DNA of 64,000 nt from Apricaphanius iberus (Eukaryota; Chordata; Actinopteri; Cyprinodontiformes; Aphaniidae). This document shows positions 1 through 10,276 of this stretch, piece by piece (within the stretch, counting starts at the first letter, position 1; every line of letters starts with the position of its first letter). The position numbers were made by a program, and so were the translations under genes. The stretch spans positions 129,001 through 193,000 of the forward strand of contig JAPXFQ010001529.1 of the NCBI GenBank assembly GCA_028564705.1, written 5' to 3'. The notes beneath the pieces were generated by a model that worked only from the letters and a program-made list of their open reading frames with translations, did not search any database and was not told the DNA's origin.

Positions 1-32
1 ATATAAATAAACTGAATTGAATTGAATTAATG
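1..32 (+). repeat. L2-like LINE 3' tail
   Basis: The window opens in the terminal stretch of an L2-like LINE: an ATATAAATAAACTG segment followed by the pentamer repeat GAATT/ATTGA. The same end recurs near 12560-12592, 45580-45604 and 50250-50286, so it is a family 3' terminus; the rest of the copy lies outside the window. Confidence 0.6.
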
Positions 33-541
33 TAACTAGTTCCTATCTGCCCCTGGTAATAGGGACAGGACAAATTCATATTTTAGGGCACATTTTTAGG
101 TACCAACTAATATAGGGGAGTTGACACTAATAAAGACAGAAGATACATTTTTAAGCTGAAGCTTGAAAAGCTCATAGGGCCTTTCTCTGCTGGACGTTTT
201 AAACACAGACAGCAGACAGAGACCGCAAACGGCGAGTTTCTCGCCTCGTGAGGCGAAAAATATCAAACCTGTTTGATTTTCACCTCAGCACCTCATGAGG
301 CAGAAAAATCAAAAAAATTAGCTGCACACAGCGAGCTATCTGCTGAGCAAACAGGCTCGAATGACTGTTAGCTCAGCAGATAGCTCTCGTGTGCGACAGC
401 CTTAATCTCAATGCTGCTGACACTGACAAAACCTGCGGTCTGAATGCACCATAACATTTCAAGATGGTGAAGAATAGTTTCATTCTCAGGATTTTGTGTC
501 TGCTTTACCTTGTTTGATTTCATTTCCTTTTCTCCTCCACA
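33..541. other. no gene recognised
   Basis: Intergenic or intronic sequence. It contains a self-complementary stretch (AGCTATCTGCTGAGC near 333 and its inverse near 372) and duplicated CGCCTC...GAGGCG motifs, suggesting an old palindromic repeat. I see no coding signal before the splice acceptor at about 541. Confidence 0.4.
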
Positions 542-577
542 GTGGACAGGAGAACTGGAATTGACCTGTCCCATAAA
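542..577 (+). CDS. putative internal exon of an unidentified gene
   Basis: A pyrimidine-rich tract ending in CTCCTCCACAG precedes this block, and a good donor (AAAG/GTGAGC) follows it. In one frame it reads DRRTGIDLSHK and joins in phase to the next block at 662. I do not recognise the protein. In mammals PROM1 lies immediately upstream of FGFBP2 in the same orientation, so a prom1 3' exon is a synteny-based guess only. It could also be a chance pair of splice-like signals. Confidence 0.3.
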
Positions 578-661
578 GGTGAGCTCACACGTTTTAAACT
601 CACATCTTTTCTAGATATTGACGACTGTATAACAAATCACTCCCCTCCTGTTCTTTTGCCA

Positions 662-754
662 GGATCTCTGGGATTTTTCCAGCATTTAGATCATCTGAAA
701 CCTCAGTGGAACACTGAAGAGAATAAAAACCAAGAATCAGGAAGCATGTGGTGA
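662..754 (+). CDS. putative terminal exon of the same unidentified gene
   Basis: It follows an acceptor (TTCTTTTGCCAG) 84 bases after the donor at 578. Joined to the previous block it codes for about 30 residues, beginning GSLGFFQHLDHLKPQW and ending ESGSMW before TGA at 752-754. A second frame stops after a few codons (DLWDFSSI). The spacing gives a very short intron, plausible for fish. The product is unknown; the downstream position of fgfbp2 makes the 3' end of prom1 the first candidate to test. Confidence 0.28.
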   Translation, partial: GSLGFFQHLDHLKPQWNTEENKNQESGSMW

Positions 755-1998
755 GAGCTTCCCATCCTCATTCAGCTCCTTGTAACAGATCTCTGAAGGC
801 AGCTGTCCATGAACCTGTACAGTCCTGTCCTGGTTGCTCCAGCATCCTTTTAGCTTTTCATGCTCTAGAAATCACTCAGTTCCTGCATAATGACAATGAC
901 ATTTAGAGAATTAAACTGCAGTTTTACCACAACTGAAGTCTTCATTTTTGTACACTTTCAAAAAAATTGAAAGTTTTATATATATTTTGTTCACCTTTGT
1001 TTTATAAAATTTTAGTTCTGTTTTATTTTTAGATTTATTTTTGGTTGTTTTTTCTCTGTGGATATTTGTTTCATAGATTAAATTATTTGAAATGATTAAC
1101 TTTGTAGATTTTTAGTGAAAAGAGTAAAACACCATTCAGGGCTAAATAATTAGAAACATGAGTGGGTAGCTAGCACAAAATAAAAGATTATTGTCACATA
1201 CTCCTCAAAATATTAGAGGTTTAAAGTAGTAATGGCTTTTTGAGAAGTCTGTTTGATCAGCAGAGCTTTACCTTTTCTGTTAATCACCATTAACGTCTGC
1301 AAGAAAACTCTGGTCCAGACTGAAGTTACTAACCCCCCCCCCCCTCGCACTGAAACATACATTGCATTTTATCATGCAATATTTTAATTGAGACTACACT
1401 TTTATATTTTAAATGATAAAAATGATATATTTTTGGAATGGATCAATGGTTTTGGGGTGTTCTTCAAAACACAGTTATGTTCAGGTTTTTACTAACAATT
1501 AGGCATCTTTATTGCTGGGAATTACAAAGAGGATCTCCAAAACGCTGAATTATGCCTTTAACTTATAAACCAGTAAATTGGCAGCTCCAGCTTATCATAC
1601 TACAAACAAGGAGACTGGTGGTGGCATACTCATCTGTTTGGCATAATTTTGTGTGAACATGTATTATTTTTAGACAGCTAAGACACAAAGGTTGTAGCAT
1701 TACAGACTATTACCACAAACCCTGTTGCCATAACAACAGAGGTCTAAGGACCAAAGAGAAATGTTGGAGTTTGTTCAGACGGTGCAGAGCTGTGAATAAA
1801 AACTTCAGTCCAACAAGTCTTTGTTTTGTGTTTCTTTGGTTCTCTGAGCTGCAAAGATACATTTTGTGTGTCTGAAACAAGTGAAGACAAAAGAGCAGCA
1901 CATCATTGTTGGTTAAGATGTCCCCCAAAATCATCTTAAATGCATGGTGTAGGGTGGGGGTTTGGAGGTCCAGACCTTCTAACCTGCGACCATTAGCT
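755..1998. other. AT-rich stretch, no gene recognised
   Basis: If the exons at 542-754 are real, the start of this stretch would be 3' UTR. A CAAAATAAAAG stretch near 1176 could serve for polyadenylation. There is a C homopolymer at about 1335-1344. The short reading frames here show no family resemblance. Confidence 0.4.
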
Positions 1999-2193
1999 CA
2001 GTGTTTCCCAACCCTGGTCCTGAAAGGAACTCTGCCCTGCATGTTTTAGGTCATTTCCTGCTTAAACACACCTAGTTCAGATGACTGCAAAAAGCCTGTC
2101 AATTGTCCATCAGTTGAAATCAGTTGTACTGAAGCAGGGAAAACCTAAAACATGTAGGGCAGTGTGCCTAGAGGACGGGAGTTGGGAAACACT
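1999..2193. mobile_element. palindromic hAT-like MITE
   Basis: The ends are inverted copies: CAGTGTTTCCCAAC at 1999 and GTTGGGAAACACT ending at 2193. The arms stay complementary inward (CTGCATGTTTTAGGT against ACCTAAAACATGTAGG). The whole 195-bp unit is a near-palindrome, as in non-autonomous DNA transposons abundant in fish. Flanks share only AGCT, so an 8-bp hAT duplication is not demonstrated. Confidence 0.65.
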
Positions 2194-2833
2194 AGCTGGA
2201 TCTGTTCTCCAACACGGCTGCAGTCATGAAGCTCTGCAGAGGCCTGGTAAGCAGCCACTCATTTAATCCAGGCGGGTTGGAGAAAGGAAAGTACTTTTTC
2301 TTCTGTAACAGTTGACAAACTTAATTTCTGTTTATTTAATCTTTTGTATATTTATAACATCTCCAATTTAACTGTAATATTGTAGATGAAGACTAATCCA
2401 ATACAAAGGAAACTGAATTAAAACACACTAAAATTGATAGAGAAGAATAAAACAACAACAAAAAAACAAAGAAATGAATTAATATGGCAGCACTTTCTGG
2501 ACAATACTAAACACAGAGAAATGATCAGAAAATGGGAAGACTAGTTATCCTAAGTAACCCAAAAGAAAAGGGATCATAATACACACAAAAATAGAAATCC
2601 ATGGATGATAGTGATGGAGACTTGGTGACCCCTAGATTACAGCCTGTTCTGCAGTCCTCCAACAGTGAGCTTTGGAGATTCAACCTCCTCCTCGTGCTAT
2701 GTGGTGATAAAATAAACTGGGCTCCTTCTGCAGCCTTGGTTTTATTTAGGGAATTTACTTCAGACATGGATCAATTTAGGTGATTAGCTTGAATTTTGTG
2801 GACATTTCATGGGTCAAAAAGATCAGCATACAT
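2194..2833. other. no gene recognised
   Basis: Low-complexity A-rich sequence around 2400-2520, then a stretch open on both strands (about 2525-2783) without recognisable domains. It could be an old retroelement fragment, but I cannot support that. Confidence 0.35.
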
Positions 2834-3735
2834 TACCTGAAAGGTGCAGTGGCGCAAAAAAGTATTTAGCAGACACCAATTGTGCAAGTGTCCCAGTTAA
2901 AATGATGAGAAGTCTGTAATTTTTTTAATCATAGGTACACTTGAAATGTGAGACAAAATGAGAAAACAAATCCAGGAAATGATATGACCTTTAAAGAATG
3001 TATTTGTATAATGGTGCAGAAACAAAGTATATAGTCAATAACAAAGGTTCGCCTAAATGATTGGGATAATCGTCATACTGGAAGATCCATTCACATTTCA
3101 GCTTCAATTCTTTCACTGATTGTCCCAAATCTAGCTATATATTTCCCCATTCATCTTTTCCTTTACATGAATCAGTCGTCCTGTCCCCTTTGAAGAGAAG
3201 TAGCCCAAAGCATGATGTTTCCACCTCCATGCTTCATAGTGATTATGGTGTTCTTGTGATGTAACTCAGCATTCTTCCCCCCCCAAACACGGTGAGGGGC
3301 AGTTCTATTTTGGTCTCATCTGCCCACACAACATTCTCCCAATCCTCCGCTGGATCATCCAGATCATCTCTGGCAAACTTTAGATGGACCTCAACATGTG
3401 CTGGCTTAAGTAGGGGGACTTATGAAGCGCTGCAGAATTTTTATCCATTACAAATTAATGTGTTACTTAGTAACTTTGCAAATGTGTTTCCAGCTCTCTT
3501 CAGGTCATTGACCAATTCCCCCCATACAGTTCTGGCCGGTTTTTCAACGATCATGTGTCCCACCAGGTATGATCTGGCATGGAACCCCAGGTTGAGAGAG
3601 ATTGTCAGTGTTCTATTCTTTATTCCATTTTCTAATAATTGCTCCAGCAGTTGATCTCTACTGAGCGAGCTGACAGCCTATTGTAGATCGGCTCATCCCG
3701 GTCTTGTGCAGGTGTACAAAGTCCTTGCCTTTGTT
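2834..3735 (-). mobile_element. Tc1-like DNA transposon relic, first part
   Basis: The left end resembles the Tc1-like terminus also seen at about 9500 (GCAAAAAAGTATTTAG, then CACCAATTG). Further in, the minus strand carries degraded Tc1 transposase text: the plus-strand segment around 3200-3420 (AAGCATGATGTTTCCACC, ACAACATTCTCCCA) aligns by eye with 10010-10200, where the transposase is readable. Frameshifts and stops leave no intact frame. Homology fades near 3735, and the opposite end of what looks like the same copy resumes near 5106. Confidence 0.65.
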
Positions 3736-4412
3736 TTTCTTATGTCAGTAATAAATATAATTAATGCGGAGTACATGCGCTGCTCTTTGCTGCATGCACA
3801 CATCGTATATCAGGGTTAGACCGATTAAAACTGCAGCATGTCTGAATTTTGTTTTTAAAATGTCATATATAATGCCAATTATCATTGTGGGATTGTATAT
3901 GGTTACTAGATTTTCTTAATTGGACTTCAGGAAGGTCAACCACTACATGAGAAACTAATGAGGATCCACTAGGATCATGTGATCTCAGCGCGTCTTCATC
4001 AGGTGGAGACGTGATGAGAGCGCAGTGAGTTATGATGCGTCTTTGGGGGAAAAAAATAGGTAAATATTTACATAACTATCAGGTTTATGGTCATTAGAGT
4101 TTTAATTACTCTTAGGATATATTGTGTGGATGACATTTTTTGTTTGTCAATAAAAATATCATGTTGAATGTGGTAGCACAAAATTAAGACATGCTTTTGA
4201 GAAGTGCTAAAAATAGACGCTAAAATAGCTAACGCAACCATGTTTATGCTTAGTAAATCACACTGTGCCTGGAACGCCTACTTATTTGCCTGTTCTCCTC
4301 CCAATATTTTGCGTCTTCATAAAGAAATGCCCAGATTTCATATTCATCAAAGGAAAAAGTGCTAAATGGATTGCATGCGTCTTGCTGCAGGTTTAACAGG
4401 CATATTTCCCTG
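3736..4412. other. insert between Tc1 halves, unclassified
   Basis: AT-rich sequence with no gene signal, lying between the Tc1-like 5' part and the LINE fragment at 4413. It contains GCGTCTTCATCAGGTGGAGACG-like palindromic text near 3990. Origin unknown. Confidence 0.3.
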
Positions 4413-5105
4413 TTTTGGCTTCTCTCCATTGGCTCCCTGTTAAATCCAGAATAGAGTTTAAGATCCTCCTCCTTACGTATAAAGCTCTTAATAATCAGCT
4501 CCATCGTACATCAGAGATCTGATTGCCCCACATGTTCCTAACAGAGAACTTTTTTCTCAGAATGCAGGTCTACTGGTAGTTCCTAGGATTTCTATAAGTA
4601 GAATAGGAGGCAGATCTTTTAGTTATCAGGCTCCTCTCCTGTAGAACCAGCTCCCAGTTTACTTAATATCCTTATCTACTGTTTATCTTTATATTTTAAC
4701 TTCTCATTTTAATCTTCCTTCCAGTGTTTCCTCTGAGGGAGCCCTCTTCCTCGGGAGCGGTGGTCGGCTGTGGCTGCATGGTTGCTCTCCAGATATTGCT
4801 TGGGTGGAGGTGGGGGTCTCAGCTTTACCTTCACCGGGCGCCCTGGGTCAGTGCCTTGGCTGCTGCTGTTGATCTGCTGCTGCAGATGCAGATGGCTCCA
4901 TGATTAGGTTTCCTTACATGGCTCATCTGTACTCAGCTTGATGTTGGTTTTTGCTGTTGCTTATAGATGTATGAGTGCATGAAGGGAAATGTTTTTTATT
5001 CTGGGTTGGGGGATTGGGGGGGGGGGTGTATGTGGGGTCATCTTAGTAAAGCAATTTGAAATGCTATTTTGTATGAAAAGTGCTACATAGATAAAGTTTG
5101 ATTAA
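4413..5105 (+). mobile_element. L2-like LINE 3' fragment
   Basis: The segment around 4425-4500 translates to WLPVKSRIEFKILLLTYKALN, the conserved end of the reverse transcriptase ORF of L2-like LINEs. It is followed by degraded 3' UTR and a tail like AAAGTGCTACATAGATAAA at about 5078-5097. The 5' part is missing and stops interrupt the frame, so it is a dead copy. A G homopolymer lies at about 5018-5027. Confidence 0.6.
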
Positions 5106-5250
5106 ATTTGTCAGGTGTCTTTATACAGATAATGAGTTCAAACAGGTGTCATTAATATATGTAACTAGTGGAGGTTAGAAGAGCTTCTTATAGATAAAGG
5201 AACGGGTCAGTGAGGGTCAGATTTCTTGCTTGCACTTTTTTACATAACTA
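5106..5250 (-). mobile_element. Tc1-like DNA transposon relic, second part
   Basis: TCAGGTGTCTTTATACAG, then AACAGGTGTCATTAAT and ATTTCTTGCTTG, match the distal end of the same Tc1-like family as 2834-3735. The copy therefore appears to have been split by the intervening 1.4 kb. Confidence 0.55.
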
Positions 5251-5924
5251 TGAATGTGCTGCAGAATAAATTTCAGAGAAAGAATGATCTTTAACAAACA
5301 TGAATGGTAAAGTTCATATTTATCAGCTGCACCAATAAGACGTGCATTATAAATCCTTTTATATATTTGATGCAGAGCTTATTTTTCCTGCTGTGCTAAG
5401 ATATCTCATTATCTTCATAGATCAAAACTCTTTCTATCAAAAACAAAACCTTTTTTCGTCCAATTCTGTATTCCATGACTTTTATAATAAGATTTAATAA
5501 GCTTCTTCATCTCTAAGATAAACAACAACAAAAATCTGCCCATAAATGAAAAAACAGTTTGACGTCGTCTTTGTAACCACATGTAAGGGAACAACAGGGG
5601 TATTCAGGATCTTCAAAGAATAATTAGCAGACCACCCTGGGAGCCAAATTAAATAGTGGTCTCTGCTCTAATGATTTCCAGGAGGCAGAAACTTTACAGT
5701 CAGACTCATGTCTGGTAGAGCAGGAGCCCCAAGAGACCCCAGATTCAGGGAGTTCTGCTCGTGGCCCATTTTGGACCATTGCTGCACAGCTTTAAAGGAC
5801 TGCATGTCATGCAAGCTCAGAGGCATCTTTACTTGTCTGTCGACCCCAGTTTGCAGTTTTACACTGATGCAATCTCCATTTTAATTGCATGATAAAGACT
5901 AAATCAACTGCAGGCTTTCCTATA
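5251..5924. other. no gene recognised
   Basis: AT-rich unique-looking sequence with no supported exon, RNA gene or repeat boundary. Confidence 0.35.
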
Positions 5925-6625
5925 CAGAGCAGTGACAAAGTGTTTGCCTCTTTACAGATTTCCGGTTCGTTCAAATGTTTCAGAACCAGAAGGAATCCAG
6001 AATAAAGTATTGGAAATGAGCTTTATGGCCCATTGAGAAAAACTTACCACCAGGCCTAATTACTGCCAGGCTTAGAGAATCAACTAATCCCTTTAGTAGA
6101 GGCTGTCTGACAAAGTGAAGTAGGCTGATAACACCATGCCACACCTTGATCTAAGCTCAGGAACATTTAAGAAACACAATTTCTAGCGCTTTGGTATTCC
6201 AATAAATACAGCTAAAGCTAGTATTCACCAAGGGAGAAACAGTGGTGAACCTCCCCATACGTAGCCGTCCTAATAAATCATACTAATAGTGCAACAGTGA
6301 CCCATCTAAGAGGTAACAACTGAGCTCAGAACATCTAAAGCACGAGTAAGCCTGTGTTAAGGTCAGAGTTCATGATTAAAACTAGCAGAAGAAGAACACC
6401 AGTTCTGCTAAGAAAGAACATAAAGATTGTCTCATTGCTGCTGAAAAACATCTGGATGTTTTTTGTAAGGGTTCTGCCCTGAATATCTGACTTTACAACC
6501 AGTTATTTCTAAAATAGAACATGAAACATGGTAGTGGTAGTGTGATGGCCTGGGACTGCTTCAGCACCTGGATGACCTGCAATAACTGATAGAAGAATGG
6601 ATCCTAAAGCAGATGTAAAAGGCAT
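5925..6625 (+). mobile_element. second Tc1-like relic
   Basis: The left edge GTGACAAAGTGTTTGCCTCT and the segment at about 6510-6560 (GAAACATGGTAGTGGTAGTG, then GATGGCCTGGGACTGCTTC) correspond to Tc1-type transposase text KHGSGSVMAWDCF, close to the catalytic core. No frame remains open. It lies 0.5 kb upstream of fgfbp2. Confidence 0.5.
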
Positions 6626-7170
6626 GTAGCCGATGCCAGTTATTGTAAATGCTGGATGGCAGCTCCTGCCACCAAGGATGTCACATCCAGCAGATATTTG
6701 TCACACAGGGCCACACTGGTTGGGATATCTGTTTCCGCTTTCTAAACAAAGATGTAAATATGACAAAAAAGAACGAAGAGCAGAAATCTGTGAGGAGGCT
6801 GTTACTTATTCAGAATGGTAGCACCAAACTCCTGCTGCTCTCCTTCTCATCAATAGTCAATGGTCCCCCTGTTCTCCCAACATCTGGCCTCATGTGTGAG
6901 CCTCTCTTATACCTCTTACTTTTCATCAGCTCTCCTTTTCCTCCTGTGGTTTCTGTCCCCTCTTCTCCTTCCAGCCATCTCTTCAATCATTTTAGGACTT
7001 TCAAACGTCCTGCACGTAGCTCATGTTTGTGCAAGCAAGTGGAGGAGGAGCTTAAGTAAGTCTGAATCATGAATAAAACCATCTGTCAGCTTGTAAGGTT
7101 GCATTTGCAAGCTTTAACCCATTAGAGCACACAGAACAGTATCTGCAGCAGTCTGGAGCTGAAGTTTACC
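6626..7170 (+). promoter_or_regulatory. fgfbp2 upstream region
   Basis: Noncoding interval directly before fgfbp2. A TATA-like AATAAAA lies at 7073-7079, about 92 bases before the start codon, which would place transcription start near 7105. A weak acceptor-like ATCTGCAG ends at 7148, so a spliced 5' UTR is possible. The open frame at 6649-7059 shows no domain and is probably chance. Confidence 0.3.
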
Positions 7171-7887
7171 ATGAGAGTCAGGATCAAACTGATGATGCTG
7201 CTTCTGGTAGCAGCTGTTTGTGGCTCAAATGCTCAAAGCAACGATGGCAGCAATGACAGTAAGCAGCAGCCTGGCGTCTGGCAGGACACCATCAGATTCA
7301 ACACCAAGGCCAAGGATTCATGCACCATGGGGGTGTCCACAGCAGGAAACTTCACTCGTCTGCGTGTCTCCTGCAGATCCCCCAGCCAGGCTACAGGGCG
7401 GTCCTACTACTGTGACTTCCAGGGCCAACCAACCCAATGCCGAGCCTACAACAACAACCCTCGGCACTACTTTACCCAGATGATGTGGGAGCTGAGGAAG
7501 CTGAAGAACGCCTGCCAGGGAGCCAAACTATATCGCCCTCATATGTGTAGGAAGTACTCAGACGAGGCTCAGATGACGTTTCTAACCTCCTGGCCCAAGA
7601 CTTCAGCTTCCAAGCATTCAAAGCCTGTCCAGGAGCAACGTAAACCAGCAGCACCAGCACAGACCAAACCCACTGCTCCTCAGAAACCTGGGAAGCCACA
7701 GCTTCAGCCAGCTAAACCTCCACTGGGCAAGGGCCCCCAGAGCAAGAGAGGCACCACCAGGCCTGTGAAGACCACCACCCGCCCCACAGAGGAGCCCCCA
7801 TCCAGGGCGTCCCGCCTGGCCACAGAGTACTGCTGGAAGAGCGTCCACGGCCTCTGCAGCTACGTCTTCAGCTGGTTCCAGAACTGA
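7171..7887 (+). CDS. fgfbp2: fibroblast growth factor-binding protein 2
   Basis: A 238-residue secreted protein of the FGF-binding family, which as a family carry heparin-bound FGFs in the extracellular space. The first 21 residues are a signal peptide (MRVRIKLMMLLLVAAVCGSN). The cysteine-rich domain at about 40-130 holds C51, C68, C81, C90, C115 and C126. The family pattern DSCTM, YYCDFQGQPTQC, ELRKLKNACQG and RPHMCRK favours FGFBP2 over FGFBP1. N60-F-T62 is an N-glycosylation sequon. Residues about 145-215 form a Lys/Pro/Thr-rich linker, and a short conserved tail (EYCWKSVHGLCSYVF, C221 and C229) closes the protein. The coding region is one exon, as usual for the family. Its paralogue fgfbp1 lies 7.3 kb downstream on the same strand. 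I cannot tell whether this is the a or b teleost copy. Confidence 0.9.
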   Translation: MRVRIKLMMLLLVAAVCGSNAQSNDGSNDSKQQPGVWQDTIRFNTKAKDSCTMGVSTAGNFTRLRVSCRSPSQATGRSYYCDFQGQPTQCRAYNNNPRHYFTQMMWELRKLKNACQGAKLYRPHMCRKYSDEAQMTFLTSWPKTSASKHSKPVQEQRKPAAPAQTKPTAPQKPGKPQLQPAKPPLGKGPQSKRGTTRPVKTTTRPTEEPPSRASRLATEYCWKSVHGLCSYVFSWFQN

Positions 7888-8097
7888 GATGCTTCCAGGT
7901 GCGCGAAGGAAAGGCTCAGACCAGCAGAAGGTAGAGGTCAAATTTAATAGCAGGTTTCCTCTTTTTCAATATTATAAACAGAACATCAGATGTTAGAAAC
8001 AATTTGTCCTTTTTACAGGTAGGCGTTACTAACAACACAACAGTCTCCTGTCTTTGGACTCTGCTATCTGATCAGAAGCATCTGGAAATGATTCATC

Positions 8098-8103
8098 AAT
8101 AAA
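8098..8103 (+). terminator. fgfbp2 polyadenylation signal
   Basis: AATAAA lies 211 bases after the fgfbp2 stop. A second AATAAA at 8292-8297 could give a longer 3' UTR. Both are on the gene's strand. Confidence 0.55.
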
Positions 8104-8565
8104 CGAGAGCTGACTCCTCGTGTTACCCAAGATATATTGGACTGTGTGGTGTGCATGTTGTTTGTAGACGTGAAAAAACACTGAGCCAAAGAGAGACCCT
8201 CACAGCAATGTGTTTCTGTTTGTAAATCATGCAAAACTTATGCCTGATATCAGGGGAATGTTTCAGTAGCACTCTGTACTCTGAGGAAGAGAATAAATTC
8301 AAGAGTGTTGACCTCTGGTCTCCTGTATTACTCTATTGCTCCTGCTGCGTGTGGTCAGACTCTGCTGCTCAAAGAAGTCTTTGTGTCCATCACCACAGGC
8401 TGTAACAACATGTCTGCTGTCGGATCGAGGAAATGGTGAGCGACGCAGACACCATCAGTCTCAGAAAGTGTCTGAACAGAGCCAAACACTCCTCTGTGAG
8501 AGCTGATGGATGGAGTCGGTCTGAGCCGCCTGGCAGGAACAGAGGAGACCTGTGTGGAGGCTGCA

Positions 8566-8600
8566 GGACACACACACGCAGACACACACACACACACAGT
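8566..8600. repeat. CA microsatellite
   Basis: Imperfect (CA)n run (ACACACACGCAGACACACAC and onward). It creates several spurious open frames on both strands around 8355-8750. Confidence 0.8.
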
Positions 8601-9410
8601 CATATGGTGGATCATACGAGAAGTAATTTATGTCTGAGGTCATCTTTTAGGATTATCTGCATCAATAATTATTTGGCTGGTTTTGCTCAGTTTCTTCTTC
8701 ACAGTCATGAAAGACAAAAAGAAGGAAGCAAACTCTTAACACCTGGATGATACATCATCTTTCAGCTTACTTTATGACACATTTTTCAGCTTTAGAATTT
8801 TAAGGTTGTTTCATTCAGAAAACAATAAGAAATATACATTCATAAACAATTTAAAAATATATATTAATATAACTTTAAGTATGCAACAACTCACAATAGA
8901 TTCCAGCATGTTGTTATTTATTAAAGACAATGTCAAAATGGACAAAATAAACACTGGGTACACCCCCAAAATTCCTAGATATCTTCATAATGAGTCAACT
9001 ACTTGAATTTAAAAGGGTTGTACTGTTTCTGTATTCTGTCTTAGGTAGTAATTAATAATCATAACACTTTCTGAAAATTATGGTATGAAGGTAGATTTGT
9101 GTCTTTATTATTCAATGAAAAAATCTTTCTTCAATCACAAAATGTATTTTCAATCAAAAAAAGCTTCACTCCAAAAAAAATAAAATAATACTTTTTAATC
9201 AAAGAAAAAAGTGTTTGAATGCAAAAATATAGTTGAGACTCAAAAAATGAATCTGAACAAAGTTTATCTTTGATTGAAAATGTTTTCTTAGATTTAAGAG
9301 AAGCTTATTTGTTTGAAGCAACTTTTTTGATTGAAGTGATGTTTCTATAAAAATTATCACTCCAATAAAAAAAGAATGTTTTCAATCATACGATTCATAA
9401 TAAAACATTG
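8601..9410. other. AT-rich stretch, no gene recognised
   Basis: Includes an internally repetitive block at about 9110-9400 where TTCAATCA/TGATTGAA motifs recur in both orientations (CTTCAATCACAAAATG, TTTCAATCAAAAAA, TTTGATTGAAAATG, TTTTTGATTGAAG, TTTTCAATCATACG), like a diverged self-complementary repeat. No coding signal. Confidence 0.4.
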
Positions 9411-9412
9411 AT

Positions 9413-9480
9413 AAAATGAAGGAGTTTAGTGGCAAGTAATGCCTTATTTGAGGCTGCATAGCCATTGCCCAATTAACTCC
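9413..9480. repeat. dispersed repeat, copy 1
   Basis: AAATGAAGGAGTTTAGTGGC, then AAGTAATGCCTTATTTGAGGC, resembles segments at about 50652-50700 and 51793-51840 inside anxa5 introns. The family is not identified. Confidence 0.4.
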
Positions 9481-9494
9481 TATTATATGGATAC

Positions 9495-10276
9495 AATGGA
9501 GCAAAAAAATATTTAGTCAGCCACCAATTGCGAAACTCTGAAATTCTTCTCATAGGTCTGATTTTTAAAGAATTTATTGCAATTATGATAGAAAATATGT
9601 ATTTGGTCATTAACAAAAGTTCATCTCAGACAGAGGTAAAACATTTTCTTTAAGTCTTTACCATGTTTTTTGAGACTAGTGCTGGTATTTTGGCACATCC
9701 CTCGTTGCTGATGTCCTCCAGAGCAGTGATGTTTTGGGGCTGTTGCTGGGCTACATGGACTTTCAACTCCCTCTCTTTGGGTTTGAGATCTGGAGATGTG
9801 CTAGCCCACTTTAGGACCATGAAATATTTCTTACAAAGCCTCCTCCGTTACCCAGGGGGTGTGTTTTAGATCATTGACATGCTGGAAGACCCAGCCATGT
9901 TTCAACGTCACTGCCCTCAATGATGGAAGGAGGTTTTCACTCAAAATGTCATGATTCATTCTTTCCGTTACACAGATGAGTCGTCATGGTCCCTTTGCAG
10001 AAAACAACCCCAAAACATGATGCTTCCACCCCCATGCTTCACAGTAGGCATGGTGTTTTTTGGATGTAACTCAGCATTCTTTCTCTTCCAAACATGACAA
10101 TTAATTTTTACCAAAATGTTATTCTTTGGTTTCATCTGACCATATGACATTCTCCCAGTCCTCTTTTGGATCATCCAGATGCTCTCTAAAAAAACTTCAG
10201 ACAGGCCTGGAAAAAGTGGCTTAAGCAGGGGTACATGTCTGGCGCTGCAGGCAGCGTAGTGCGTTACTGATGGTAG
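9495..10276 (-). mobile_element. Tc1-like transposon copy, first segment
   Basis: The terminus at about 9500 (GGAGCAAAAAAATATTTAG) is followed by text of the Tc1-like element shared with 2834-3735. The minus strand at 9968-10174 encodes transposase sequence including [19 protein letters not shown] and [15 protein letters not shown]. That second motif is the conserved stretch ahead of the second catalytic aspartate in Tc1 transposases. The frame is short and broken. The copy stops at GATGGTAG (10269-10276) and continues after an insertion at 11680. Confidence 0.75.

Noticed and set aside
7472..7941. Minus-strand frames across fgfbp2
   Set aside because: Shadows of the fgfbp2 coding exon without family resemblance.
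8355..8750. Overlapping frames around the CA microsatellite
   Set aside because: Generated by the (CA)n run; they read as Cys-Val or His-Thr repeats and lack any domain.
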